Below, piece after piece: positions 55,091-63,255 of a stretch of 64,000 nucleotides of DNA (positions are counted from its first letter, which is position 1; every line of letters starts with the position of its first letter). Made by a program: the position numbers and the translations under genes. Below the pieces are notes generated by a model, which saw nothing but the letters and a program-made list of their open reading frames with translations, was not told the origin of the DNA and ran no database searches. The stretch covers positions 124,001-188,000 of the forward strand of contig JACPPC010000022.1 in the NCBI GenBank assembly GCA_016191225.1, in the 5' to 3' direction. Source of the DNA: Gemmatimonadota bacterium (GTDB lineage: Bacteria > Gemmatimonadota > Gemmatimonadetes > Gemmatimonadales > Gemmatimonadaceae).

Positions 55091-56353
55091 ATGGCAACGC
55101 GCCGCCCTCCCCCTCCCGACACGGACACCGCCGCGCCCCGGCCGCGCGCGGCGGCGGCGCGCGTGCAGGCGCTGGCCGGCGTGTCGCCGGTGGTGGTGGT
55201 GACCGGGCTCCGGCAGGTGGGCAAGAGCACGCTCCTCGCCACCCCACCGCTCAGCGCCGGGCGCCGCCGCATCGACTTCGACCAGCCGGCCGAGCGGGCG
55301 GCGTTCATGGCCGACGTGGACGCCGTGCTGCGCAGCGGCACGCCGCTGACGCTCGATGAGGTGCAGCGCGAGCCGGGCGTGATGCTCGCCCTCAAGCGCG
55401 CCGTGGACGCGATGGGCACACGACGCAGGCGCGGGCAGTTCCTGGTGAGCGGCTCGGCGAACCTGCTGCTGCTCAGGCAGGTGGCCGACTCGCTGGCCGG
55501 ACGCGCGACGTACCTGACCCTGCGCCCCCTCACCCGCCGGGAGCGCCTCGGACTCGGCAGCACGGGACGGTGGAGTGCCCTGCTCGCCACCGACCCGGGT
55601 GACTGGCCCGAGCTGCTCGAGGACGACGCCGCACCCGCGGCCGACTGGCGCGACACGGTGCTGCACGGGGGATTCCCCGAGGTGGCGCTGCATCTCGCTC
55701 CGGCGGCGCGTGCCGACTGGTTCGACGGATACGTGGCGACGTGGCTGGACCGCGACCTGCGCGACCTCGCGGTGATCCAGGACCTCGTGGACTTTCGCCG
55801 GGTGATGCAGTCGGCGGCCAGTCGCATTGGCCAGCTCGCCAACCAATCGGCGATCGCGAGCGACGTGGGGCGCTCACAGGTGGCCGTGCGCGGCTGGCTC
55901 GCGGTGCTCGAGACGGCGTACTTCATCGCGCGCATCCCGGCCTACGTGCCGTCGCGCGCGGCGCGCGTGGCCAAGACCCCGAAGCTGTTCTGGGGCGATG
56001 CCGCGCTGGGACTGCACATGGCAGGACAACGCGAGCCCACGGGGGCGCACTTCGAGAACGTGGTCGCGCTCGACTTGCTGGCCTGGCGCGACCTCGCGCC
56101 GGGCCGGCCCGAAATCCTGCACTGGCGGTCGCGATCGCAGGCCGAGGTCGACTTCGTGATCGAGCACGAGGGCGCGGTGCTGCCGATCGAGGTCAAGACG
56201 TCGCGCACCGTGGATGCGCGAGACGTGCGCGGGATCGAGGCGTTCCTGGCGACGTACCCGAAGCGGGCGAGGGCGGGGGTGCTGTTGTACGACGGCGCCG
56301 AGACCAGGCAGTTCGGGAGGGTGGTGGCGGTGCCGTGGTGGCGGGTGCTGTAG
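55091..56353 (+). CDS. AAA_14/DUF4143 ATPase
   Basis: 420 residues from ATG 55091. Walker A TGLRQVGKSTLL, Walker B TLDEVQREPGV and the sensor region QFLVSGSANLLLL form the AAA_14 domain (~30-200). The C-terminal DUF4143 domain has the nuclease-like core QAEVDFVIEHEGAVLPIEVKTS. The family is common and mostly uncharacterised. The gene stands alone between two 95-bp direct repeats, with its own promoter and operator; the predicted leader is nearly absent. Confidence 0.9.
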   Translation: MATRRPPPPDTDTAAPRPRAAAARVQALAGVSPVVVVTGLRQVGKSTLLATPPLSAGRRRIDFDQPAERAAFMADVDAVLRSGTPLTLDEVQREPGVMLALKRAVDAMGTRRRRGQFLVSGSANLLLLRQVADSLAGRATYLTLRPLTRRERLGLGSTGRWSALLATDPGDWPELLEDDAAPAADWRDTVLHGGFPEVALHLAPAARADWFDGYVATWLDRDLRDLAVIQDLVDFRRVMQSAASRIGQLANQSAIASDVGRSQVAVRGWLAVLETAYFIARIPAYVPSRAARVAKTPKLFWGDAALGLHMAGQREPTGAHFENVVALDLLAWRDLAPGRPEILHWRSRSQAEVDFVIEHEGAVLPIEVKTSRTVDARDVRGIEAFLATYPKRARAGVLLYDGAETRQFGRVVAVPWWRVL

Positions 56354-56372
56354 CGGGCCGAGGCTGTCAGTC

Positions 56373-56467
56373 GAGAAGCAGATCGTTCGCGGAGCCGGCC
56401 CTGCGCGAGCGCAGCGAGTCGAACGGGCTCAGGATGACAGTGAACGAGGGAGCGACCCACGGCCGTC
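56373..56467 (+). repeat. 95-bp direct repeat C (right of the ATPase gene)
   Basis: Second copy of repeat B, same length and orientation, 19 bp after the ATPase stop. The pair brackets a ~1.37-kb unit holding one gene and its promoter. Confidence 0.85.
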
Positions 56468-56578
56468 CAAGCCGATGATCGGGTCGTGCGAGCGCCGGCC
56501 ACGCTCGGCGCGAGCGTTCACGATCCGCATCGGCGGGACGCGCCGTGGGGAGCGACCGGGGTCGCGGCGGATGCGTGC

Positions 56579-56704
56579 GCTCATGAGATCTCTCGACTCC
56601 GCGGCGCTTCACGCCGCTACGCTCGAGATGACAAGGCGCTCAGGATGACGGTGGCGCCGGCACCGCAGGAGCCAAAGCAGATCCTTCGCTGCGCTCAGGA
56701 TGAC
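56579..56704. repeat. Dispersed repeat cluster D, entering the HD-GYP gene
   Basis: TCATGAGATCTCTCGACTCC...GCTCGAGATGAC is the inverse of the cruciform element of cluster A, followed by GGCGCTCAGGATGAC and the AAGCAGATCCTTCGCTGCGC...GGATGAC element (56674-56704). The right part is coding for the end of the HD-GYP protein (SHPERSEGS). Confidence 0.8.
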
Positions 56705-57893
56705 TGGGGGCGGCCACCTGCTCCCTGACGCTGGTCTTGTCGTCCACCACCGCCACCCGCTTGTCCCACTGCTTGATCATCGCCACGAACCCGCGCACTA
56801 TGTCCGTGTCAAAGTCGTGCCCGATCCCCTTCTCGATGTGGCTCAGCACCTTGTCCGCTTCCCACGCCTCGCGGTACGGCCGGTTGGTGCGCAGCGCGTC
56901 GTACACGTCGCACACGTGCACGATGCGGCTCGCCTGGTGGCAGTCGCGCCGGAACCGCATGCTCGGGTAGCCGCCCCCGTTGAGCATGATGTGGTGCTCG
57001 TACGCCACCACCGCCGCGATGTCGAGCTGCCGGTCGCTCTCGACGATGATCTTGGCCCCGTCCACCGGGTGCCGCCGCATCACGCTGAACTCGGCGTCCG
57101 TCAGCTTGCCGGGCTTGTTGAGGATTTCCTTGGGAATCCGGACTTTCCCCAAATCATGCAATAGCCCCGCCACCCCGAACGCGCGGATGTCCTTGGCCCC
57201 CATCCCCAGCCACTCGGCCAGCGCCATGCTCAGCACCGACACGTTGAGCGAGTGCGTGGTCGTGTACTCGTCGAACTCGCGGAGCTGCAGCAGCGGGATC
57301 ACGATCTCGTTGTCGCCGTGCATCGCCATCGACAGCGACCGCACCACCGTCTCGGCCTCCATCAGCGGCAGCTCGCCACGCGACATCACCTCGTCGTGCA
57401 TCCAGCGGATCGTCTCCGCCTCCTCGCCGAGCGTGTAGGCAATCGTCGCCGTCGGCATCATCAGCTTCTCGGGCTTCGTCGTTCCCTCCTGCCCGCGCAC
57501 GCCGATCGCGCCGAACTTGATGCTCGTGCGGCGTTCGGTCCGGACGCCGGCCGTATCAATGGCCTGCATCGTGAGCCGGGCGAGTATTTCGCTCAGGAAG
57601 TACTCGAAGTCCTCGCGGCTCACGTCGGGCTCGAACTCGAGCCGCTGCACCCCCGCGTTGGCCAGCCGCGTCCCCCAGTCCCACTCGGCCAGCTCGCGCA
57701 GCGACATCTGCCCGTACACCACGTCGGTGCCGAGGAAGCTGAACAGGGGCTTGGGGTCCTTCGCCTGCAGGTCCTTGAGCCGCTGGTAGGCGCGATCGGT
57801 GGCCCGGTCGCGCGCCGGGTGCTCCTCGCGGTACATCACCATGGTGCTCATGGCCTGCGCGAAGCTCGTGAGGAAGAGGGCGGCGGGGTTCAC
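56640..57893 (-). CDS. HD-GYP domain protein, 3' end formed by a dispersed repeat
   Basis: 417 residues, GTG start 4 bp after the preceding gene's stop. The HD-GYP domain (~215-380) shows HSLNVSVLSMALAEWLG, GLLHDLGKVRIPKEIL (HDxGK) and EHHIMLNGGGYP in place of HHExxDGxGYP. Such proteins hydrolyse cyclic di-GMP or related dinucleotides, or act as sensors. The N-terminal ~200 residues are unassigned. The tail AAPSHPERSEGSALAP is encoded by an intergenic repeat and is probably not functional. Confidence 0.88.
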   Translation of the reverse strand: MNPAALFLTSFAQAMSTMVMYREEHPARDRATDRAYQRLKDLQAKDPKPLFSFLGTDVVYGQMSLRELAEWDWGTRLANAGVQRLEFEPDVSREDFEYFLSEILARLTMQAIDTAGVRTERRTSIKFGAIGVRGQEGTTKPEKLMMPTATIAYTLGEEAETIRWMHDEVMSRGELPLMEAETVVRSLSMAMHGDNEIVIPLLQLREFDEYTTTHSLNVSVLSMALAEWLGMGAKDIRAFGVAGLLHDLGKVRIPKEILNKPGKLTDAEFSVMRRHPVDGAKIIVESDRQLDIAAVVAYEHHIMLNGGGYPSMRFRRDCHQASRIVHVCDVYDALRTNRPYREAWEADKVLSHIEKGIGHDFDTDIVRGFVAMIKQWDKRVAVVDDKTSVREQVAAPSHPERSEGSALAPAVPAPPSS

Positions 57894-57897
57894 GGCA

Positions 57898-60006
57898 TCA
57901 CTCCGGCATGGCGCGCATGATCGTGCTCGCGCGCACCGTCGTGCTGGCGCGGCGGGTCACCGCCTCGCGCAGCTCGTCGTCGCGCGACTTGGCCGCGACC
58001 TCGATCACCCCGCTCACGTCGGGGCGGTCGGGAAAGTGCTGCGCCAGCGCCTCGAGCGACGCCAGCATCACGGGGTTCTTGTCGGCCAGCTTCCGGCCAA
58101 AGAGCCCCTTCTTGCCCTCGACCTTGGCCAGCAGCCACGGCACGAGGCTCGGGCTCCGCGTCGTCGCCGCCACCTTCACCGCCAGCCCCTTGAGCGGCTC
58201 GGGCATGCTCCCGTCGTCCACCCGCTCGACGATCGTGCGCACCGCCTCCGGCGGGCAGCCGCGGGCGGCGGCGCCGAGCGCGTTCGACACGTTCCGGTCG
58301 TCGTGGTCGAGGAGCCCGATCCGGATTCCCTCGTCCTTGAGGTTGGGGTCCTTGAGCATCATCCGCTGCGCCTCGCGCCGCACCGCCGGGTCGGGGTGCC
58401 GCGCGTAGTCCAGCGGCGAGAACCCCTCGGGCCACTCCGGCAGCCGGGTGATCACCAGCAGCAGCAGCCGCTGCGCCGCCCACCGGGTGACCGGGAGCCG
58501 CGCCATCACCGTGGGGGCGACCTCCATCCCGATCGCCGCCACGAGGTCCACCAGTTGCGTCGCCTTGCGGTCGTCGGCGATCTCGAGCACGTCGAGCAGC
58601 GGCTCCACCGCGGCGTTGCGCAGCGAGTTGCTGACGCGCGTGAGCAGCGCCATGTCGAGCGACTCGGCCTGCAGCAGCCCGTGCAGCCGGTCGGGGGTGG
58701 CGATGTACTCCACCACCGAGTCGCGGGCGAAGCTCTCCGGCGCCTGGTCGGCGAGGTCGAAGACGATGCCGAGGTCGCCGGTCTGCGTCAGCTCGTCCAC
58801 CGCGCGCCAGACGGCGTCGCCGGCGCTCTGCACCTCGAGCGCCATGGCCAGCATGCGTCGCGGCTCGGCCGGGTACTTGTCCACCCCGGCGAACAGGGGC
58901 TGCGCCTTGGCCATCCCCTCGAGGGCGATCCGGTAGGCGTCGGGGTTGGGGTCGTCGAGCGACCACTCGCCGATCAGCCGCTGCACGTGCTCGCGCAGGG
59001 CCTCGTCCATTTGCGGGCGCACCTTGTTGTCGCCCAGCTCGGCGTGCGCCGCGAACTTGCTCAGCATGCGAACCATCGAGTGCGAAATGGTCTGCTTGCT
59101 CTGGTCGGCGGCGGCCTGCACGATGTCCACCACGGCGTCGACGCTCATCCCGGCGCTCGCGTTCAGCACGAACTTGTTGCGCTGGATGTTGTCGCCCCCC
59201 ATCTCGAGCAGGCGATTGAGGGTGTCGGGCTGGAGGCTCGACACCAGCCGCGAGATGCGCTTCTGCAGCGCGGCGGCCTCCTTCCCCTCCTTGGTCTTGA
59301 GCTCTTCGGCGATCTGCAGCATGTAGCCCACCACCACTTGGTCGTACGCCACGTCCTTGCCGTGGTCGTCGATGGCCTGGGCCACCACCACCGGGTCGGT
59401 GCTCGGCAGGTCCTCGTCGGGGCGCGCCTCGCGGGCCAGCGCGGCGCGGGCGAGGCCGATCCACAATGCCGCCGAGCGGGCGCCGCGAGGCGACTTGCCG
59501 TCCAGGTCATCGGCTTCGTCGGCCGGATCGTCCTCGAGGAGCTCGAGCTGCTCGAAGGTCAGCGGGTAGAGCCGCGCGTTGGGCCACTTGGCCAGCACGT
59601 CGGGGTCTCCGAGGCCGAGGGGGAGGTCCATGCGCGAGGCGTCCACCGCGACCGTGGCCAGGAAGTCGGTCAGCTCGTCCTGGGTGATCCCAGCCGAGAA
59701 ACGGACGGCGCCGAGGTGGTGCCGGTGGAGCCGGGCGGCGAGCTCGCGCAGCAGCGGGTGGTTGGGGTCGGTGGCCACCCCCTCGATGATCAGCTGACGG
59801 CGGGCCACGCCGATCGACAGGGTGGCGCGCTCATCCTTGAGCAGGGCCCCCATGCGGAGCAGCAGCCCGCGCACGGCGGTGCCGAGCAGGGGGTGCCCCG
59901 GGGGGTAGATGGCGTTCTTGTGGAGGGCGATCGAGAACTCGATCAGGAAATCCGCAAGCTCGCGCGAAAGCGCGGCACCCTGGCCGGCTGCGGGAGTTGC
60001 GGACAC
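57898..60006 (-). CDS. Large alpha-helical (HEAT-like) protein paired with HD-GYP gene
   Basis: 702 residues. No domain recognised with certainty. It is mostly amphipathic helices; DPAVRREAQRMMLKDPN and HDDRNVSNALGAAARG look like HEAT repeats in the C-terminal third. The N-terminus ELADFLIEFSIALHKNAIYPPGHPL resembles the N-terminus of HD-GYP-like proteins (LTSFAQAMSTMVMYREEHPA next door), so both may share a partner-binding module. Its stop is 4 bp before the HD-GYP start; one transcript. Confidence 0.75.
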   Translation of the reverse strand: MSATPAAGQGAALSRELADFLIEFSIALHKNAIYPPGHPLLGTAVRGLLLRMGALLKDERATLSIGVARRQLIIEGVATDPNHPLLRELAARLHRHHLGAVRFSAGITQDELTDFLATVAVDASRMDLPLGLGDPDVLAKWPNARLYPLTFEQLELLEDDPADEADDLDGKSPRGARSAALWIGLARAALAREARPDEDLPSTDPVVVAQAIDDHGKDVAYDQVVVGYMLQIAEELKTKEGKEAAALQKRISRLVSSLQPDTLNRLLEMGGDNIQRNKFVLNASAGMSVDAVVDIVQAAADQSKQTISHSMVRMLSKFAAHAELGDNKVRPQMDEALREHVQRLIGEWSLDDPNPDAYRIALEGMAKAQPLFAGVDKYPAEPRRMLAMALEVQSAGDAVWRAVDELTQTGDLGIVFDLADQAPESFARDSVVEYIATPDRLHGLLQAESLDMALLTRVSNSLRNAAVEPLLDVLEIADDRKATQLVDLVAAIGMEVAPTVMARLPVTRWAAQRLLLLVITRLPEWPEGFSPLDYARHPDPAVRREAQRMMLKDPNLKDEGIRIGLLDHDDRNVSNALGAAARGCPPEAVRTIVERVDDGSMPEPLKGLAVKVAATTRSPSLVPWLLAKVEGKKGLFGRKLADKNPVMLASLEALAQHFPDRPDVSGVIEVAAKSRDDELREAVTRRASTTVRASTIMRAMPE

Positions 60007-60246
60007 GAAGGGCTCCTGGGTCGAGCGGGAGGGGCAATACTATGGAAAGGGCGTCACCGCGGCCCGTACCCCGCTCCTCCGGGGATGGCCATCCGCCAAT
60101 ATCACCCCCGCCCTCCGGGGCGGAAAGAGCGGTTGGAGGGCAGCCGTTGCGCGGGGGTCGCCGCCCGCCGACATTTTCCCTGCGGACGGGCGTGCCGGTT
60201 TTCGCCGTTCGTTCGCCCCGCCCGATCCCTCCTGGAGATCCACCCC
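60007..60246. other. Intergenic gap between divergent genes
   Basis: It holds two short GC hairpins (CCCCGCTCCTCCGGGG near 60070 and CCGCCCTCCGGGGCGG near 60108) and no start-linked motif I can name. Promoters for both flanking genes must lie here. Confidence 0.4.
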
Positions 60247-60432
60247 ATGGCCGCCGCTCCCGCTCCCGACCTCGCCTCGCTCGACAAGAAGATCAAGGAC
60301 ATCCAGCGCGGCATGTACTACCTGATCTGGAAGCGCACGGGCTTTGGCGAGCACTGCATCCACTGCGGACACGCCTACCCGGGCCACGAGCTCAAGTGCA
60401 AGGCCGCCGAGGTCGAAGCGCTGATTCGATAG
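60247..60432 (+). CDS. 61-residue Cys-containing protein upstream of transketolase
   Basis: ATG 60247 has CCTGGAG 9 nt upstream. The sequence has a helical start (SLDKKIKDIQRGMYYLIWKR) and then GEHCIHCGHAYPGHELKC, i.e. CxxC plus a further Cys and several His, suggesting a single metal site or redox-active knuckle. The stop is 13 bp before the transketolase GTG, so the two are probably cotranscribed. Family not recognised. Confidence 0.75.
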   Translation: MAAAPAPDLASLDKKIKDIQRGMYYLIWKRTGFGEHCIHCGHAYPGHELKCKAAEVEALIR

Positions 60433-60445
60433 TCGGGCTCGGGCG

Positions 60446-62437
60446 GTGAACGTCGAACAGCTGAGCATCGACACGATTCGCACGCTGGCCATGGACGCGG
60501 TGCAGAAAGCCGAGTCCGGCCACCCCGGGACGCCGATGGCCCTCGCGCCATTGGGCTACCAGCTCTACATGAAGCACATGCGGCACAATCCGGCCGATCC
60601 CCGCTGGCCGGATCGAGACCGCTTTGTGCTCTCCGCCGGCCACGCGAGCATGCTGCAGTACGCCCTGCTGCACCTGACGGGGTACGGACTCTCGCTGGCC
60701 GACATCCGGAACTTCCGCCAGTGGGGGAGCCCCACCGCGGGGCACCCCGAATACGGCCACTGTCCCGGCGTCGAGACCACGACCGGCCCGCTCGGCCAGG
60801 GGATCTCGAACGCCGTCGGGATGGCGGTGGCCGAGGCCCAGCTCGCGGCGCGGTACAACAGGGACGGGCACGAGGTGGTGCGCCATACCACCTGGGTGAT
60901 CGCCGGCGACGGCGACCTCATGGAAGGGATCTCGCACGAGGCGGCGAGCTTTGCGGGGCATTTTGGGCTGGGGCGGCTGGTCGTCTTCTTCGACGACAAC
61001 CGGATCACGATCGACGGCGCCACCGACCTGACCTGCAGCGACGACGCGGCGAGGCGGTTCGAGGGGTATGGCTGGCAGGTGCTCCACATCGCCGACGTGA
61101 ACGACCTTGCGCAGGTCGACGCCGCGGTGGCCGCCGCGCTGGCCGAGACCTCGCGCCCCACGCTGGTGGTGACGCGCACCCACATCGGCTATGGCTCCCC
61201 CAACCGGCAGGACACCGCCAAGGCCCACGGCGAGCCCTTGGGCAAGGACGAGATCGCGCTCACCAAGAAGGCCTACGGCTGGGAGTATCCGGAGCCGTTC
61301 ACGGTGCCGCCCGAGGTCGCTGCCCACATGGGAACGGCGCGCGACCGCGGGGCGAAGCTCCAGGCCGAGTGGACGAAGAAGTTCGCCGCGTACAAGGCGG
61401 CCCATGCCGCCGACGCGGCTGAACTCGAGCGGCGGTGGAGCGGTGCGCTTCCGGCGGGGTGGGAGGCGAAGGTCCCCACGTTCACGCCCGAGACCGGCGC
61501 GATCGCCAGCCGCGCCGCGAGCGGGGTCGTGCTCAACGCCGTCGCGGCGACGCTGCCGGAGCTGATCGGCGGCTCGGCCGACCTCGCGGGGTCGAACCTG
61601 ACGATGATCAAGGACGCGCCGCGGTTCGCCAAGGCGACGCCAGGGGGCCGGAACTTCAACTTCGGCATCCGCGAGCACGGGATGGGCGCGATCATGAACG
61701 GGATGTCGCTGCACGGGGGGATCATCCCCTACGGCGGCACCTTCCTCGTGTTCGCCGACTACATGCGGCCGGCCATCCGCCTCGCCGCGCTGATGCGCAT
61801 CCCGGCGATCTATGTCTTCACCCACGACTCGATCGGCCTTGGCGAGGACGGCCCCACGCACCAGCCGGTGGAGCACCTCTCGGCGCTGCGCGTGATCCCC
61901 AACCTGCTGGTGCTGCGTCCCGCCGACGCGAATGAGGTCGCCGAGTCGTGGAAGCTGGCGATCGCCAACCGCACCGGGCCCACGGCGTTGGTGCTGACGC
62001 GGCAGAAGCTCCCCTGCTACGATCGCGCGGCGGGGTTCGCGCCGGCGGCGGGCGTGGCCCGGGGAGGCTACGTGCTCAAGGATGCCGAGGGAGGCGCGCC
62101 GCAGGTGGTGATCCTGTCGAGCGGGAGCGAGGTCGCGATCGCGGTGGAGGCGCAGAAGCAGCTCGCCGCCAAGGGCGTTCGCGCCCGGGTGGTGAGCATG
62201 GCGAGCATGGAGCTGTTTGCGGCGCAGGACCGGGCGTACCGCGACAGGGTGCTGCCGGCCGGCGTGAAGCGCGTGGCGGTGGAGGCGGCGCACCCGATGA
62301 GCTGGTACAGGTGGGTGGGCGACGGCGGCGAGATCGTGGGGATCGAGCGGTTCGGGGCGAGCGCGCCGTTCCAGGAGATCTACAAGCAGCTGGGGATCAC
62401 GGCGGAACGGGTGGTCGAGAGCGCGTCGTCATCCTGA
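60446..62437 (+). CDS. tkt: Transketolase
   Basis: 663 residues, GTG start. Thiamine-diphosphate binding AGDGDLMEGISHEA with the later Asn (FFDDNRITIDG), substrate loop GHPGTPMALAP, catalytic Glu in NFGIREHGMGAI and the C-terminal domain with SSGSEVAIAVEA. It interconverts pentose-phosphate and glycolytic sugars. The stop codon falls inside a dispersed GTCATCCTGAGCG repeat, giving the C-terminus VVESASSS. Confidence 0.96.
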   Translation: MNVEQLSIDTIRTLAMDAVQKAESGHPGTPMALAPLGYQLYMKHMRHNPADPRWPDRDRFVLSAGHASMLQYALLHLTGYGLSLADIRNFRQWGSPTAGHPEYGHCPGVETTTGPLGQGISNAVGMAVAEAQLAARYNRDGHEVVRHTTWVIAGDGDLMEGISHEAASFAGHFGLGRLVVFFDDNRITIDGATDLTCSDDAARRFEGYGWQVLHIADVNDLAQVDAAVAAALAETSRPTLVVTRTHIGYGSPNRQDTAKAHGEPLGKDEIALTKKAYGWEYPEPFTVPPEVAAHMGTARDRGAKLQAEWTKKFAAYKAAHAADAAELERRWSGALPAGWEAKVPTFTPETGAIASRAASGVVLNAVAATLPELIGGSADLAGSNLTMIKDAPRFAKATPGGRNFNFGIREHGMGAIMNGMSLHGGIIPYGGTFLVFADYMRPAIRLAALMRIPAIYVFTHDSIGLGEDGPTHQPVEHLSALRVIPNLLVLRPADANEVAESWKLAIANRTGPTALVLTRQKLPCYDRAAGFAPAAGVARGGYVLKDAEGGAPQVVILSSGSEVAIAVEAQKQLAAKGVRARVVSMASMELFAAQDRAYRDRVLPAGVKRVAVEAAHPMSWYRWVGDGGEIVGIERFGASAPFQEIYKQLGITAERVVESASSS

Positions 62438-62522
62438 GCGCGTCGTCATCCTGAGCGCAGCGAGGGATCTGCCTTTGCAGTTCAACCCCACAAGCAGGCC
62501 CTTCGCTTCGCTCAGGGCGACA
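62425..62522. repeat. Dispersed repeat cluster E, entering the tkt gene
   Basis: Tandem CGTCGTCATCCTGAGCGC at 62425-62458, then GCAGCGAGGGATCTGC and GCAGGCCCTTCGCTTCGCTC...GGGCGAC. It matches the elements at 35288, 35329 and 56674. The first copy contributes the last codons and stop of tkt. Confidence 0.8.
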
Positions 62523-62529
62523 AGACGAA

Positions 62530-62561
62530 CGGGCCGGCAGCCCCCGGAGGCTGCCGGCCCG
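62530..62561. terminator. Hairpin between convergent tkt and lipoprotein genes
   Basis: CGGGCCGGCAGCC pairs perfectly with GGCTGCCGGCCCG across a 6-nt loop. The location between two convergent genes fits a bidirectional terminator, although there is no T-run on either side. Confidence 0.7.
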
Positions 62562-62604
62562 TCGTCCGCCCGCCGCGCCGTGGCGCGCCTGGCTTCCTTC
62601 CCCG

Positions 62605-63042
62605 CTACTTCGTCCGCTTGCCCGCCATCGAGCCCGACTGGCCGGCCAGCTCCCAGTTGCCGGTGAAGTTCACCCCGGTGAAGGCGAGGCTCACCGTCAC
62701 CGCGCCGTTCGGCGTGTCAGCGACCAGCTTCATCAGCTGGCCATCCACGGTCACCGAGGTGATCGGCATTTCGGGAAGGACGTCGCTCGCGATCTTGCCG
62801 CTGTACGCCCCCGGGCTGCCCGCGATGCTGAGCGTGCCCTTCATCGGGCTTCCGTTCACCTCGGTGGCGAACTCGAACGAGCCAACCGGGTTGACCGGCG
62901 CCGGTGCCGCGGGGCCGGCGACCCTGGCCGGAGCCGCGGCCGGTGCGGCCTGGGCTGGCGCGGGAGCCGCGGCTGGCGCGCCCGATCCGCCCGACGCGCA
63001 GGCGGTGAGGGTGGCGGCGGCGACGATGAGCGAGCGCAGCAT
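62605..63042 (-). CDS. Small lipoprotein, unknown function
   Basis: 145 residues from ATG 63042. Lipoprotein signal with AATLTACASGG; then a Pro/Ala linker of ~35 residues and a beta-rich domain (GSFEFATEVNGSPMKGTLSIAG, GAVTVSLAFTGVNFTGNWELAG) that looks like an eight-stranded lipocalin-type or YceI-like fold. Family not certain. Ends GKRTK. Confidence 0.75.
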   Translation of the reverse strand: MLRSLIVAAATLTACASGGSGAPAAAPAPAQAAPAAAPARVAGPAAPAPVNPVGSFEFATEVNGSPMKGTLSIAGSPGAYSGKIASDVLPEMPITSVTVDGQLMKLVADTPNGAVTVSLAFTGVNFTGNWELAGQSGSMAGKRTK

Positions 63043-63255
63043 GAGCGTGGAATCCTCGGGACGATGGCGATCGTGTGGCGTGCAACGGACAGGTGCGACC
63101 GTGGACCCCTTCATGCTAGCCACTCCTGGTGCGCAACGAAAGAGCATGCGAGAGATGACACCGTGCTCGGCCATCGGTAGTTTTCCCTGTTCGGCGATGG
63201 CGCGCGGCGTGCGCGCGGCGCCGGCCGCACTTCCCGCATCCCAGACGCCGCCCTC

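Noticed and set aside
54906..56467. Insertion sequence or integron cassette
   Set aside because: No transposase, integrase or terminal inverted repeats; only direct repeats of a dispersed family.
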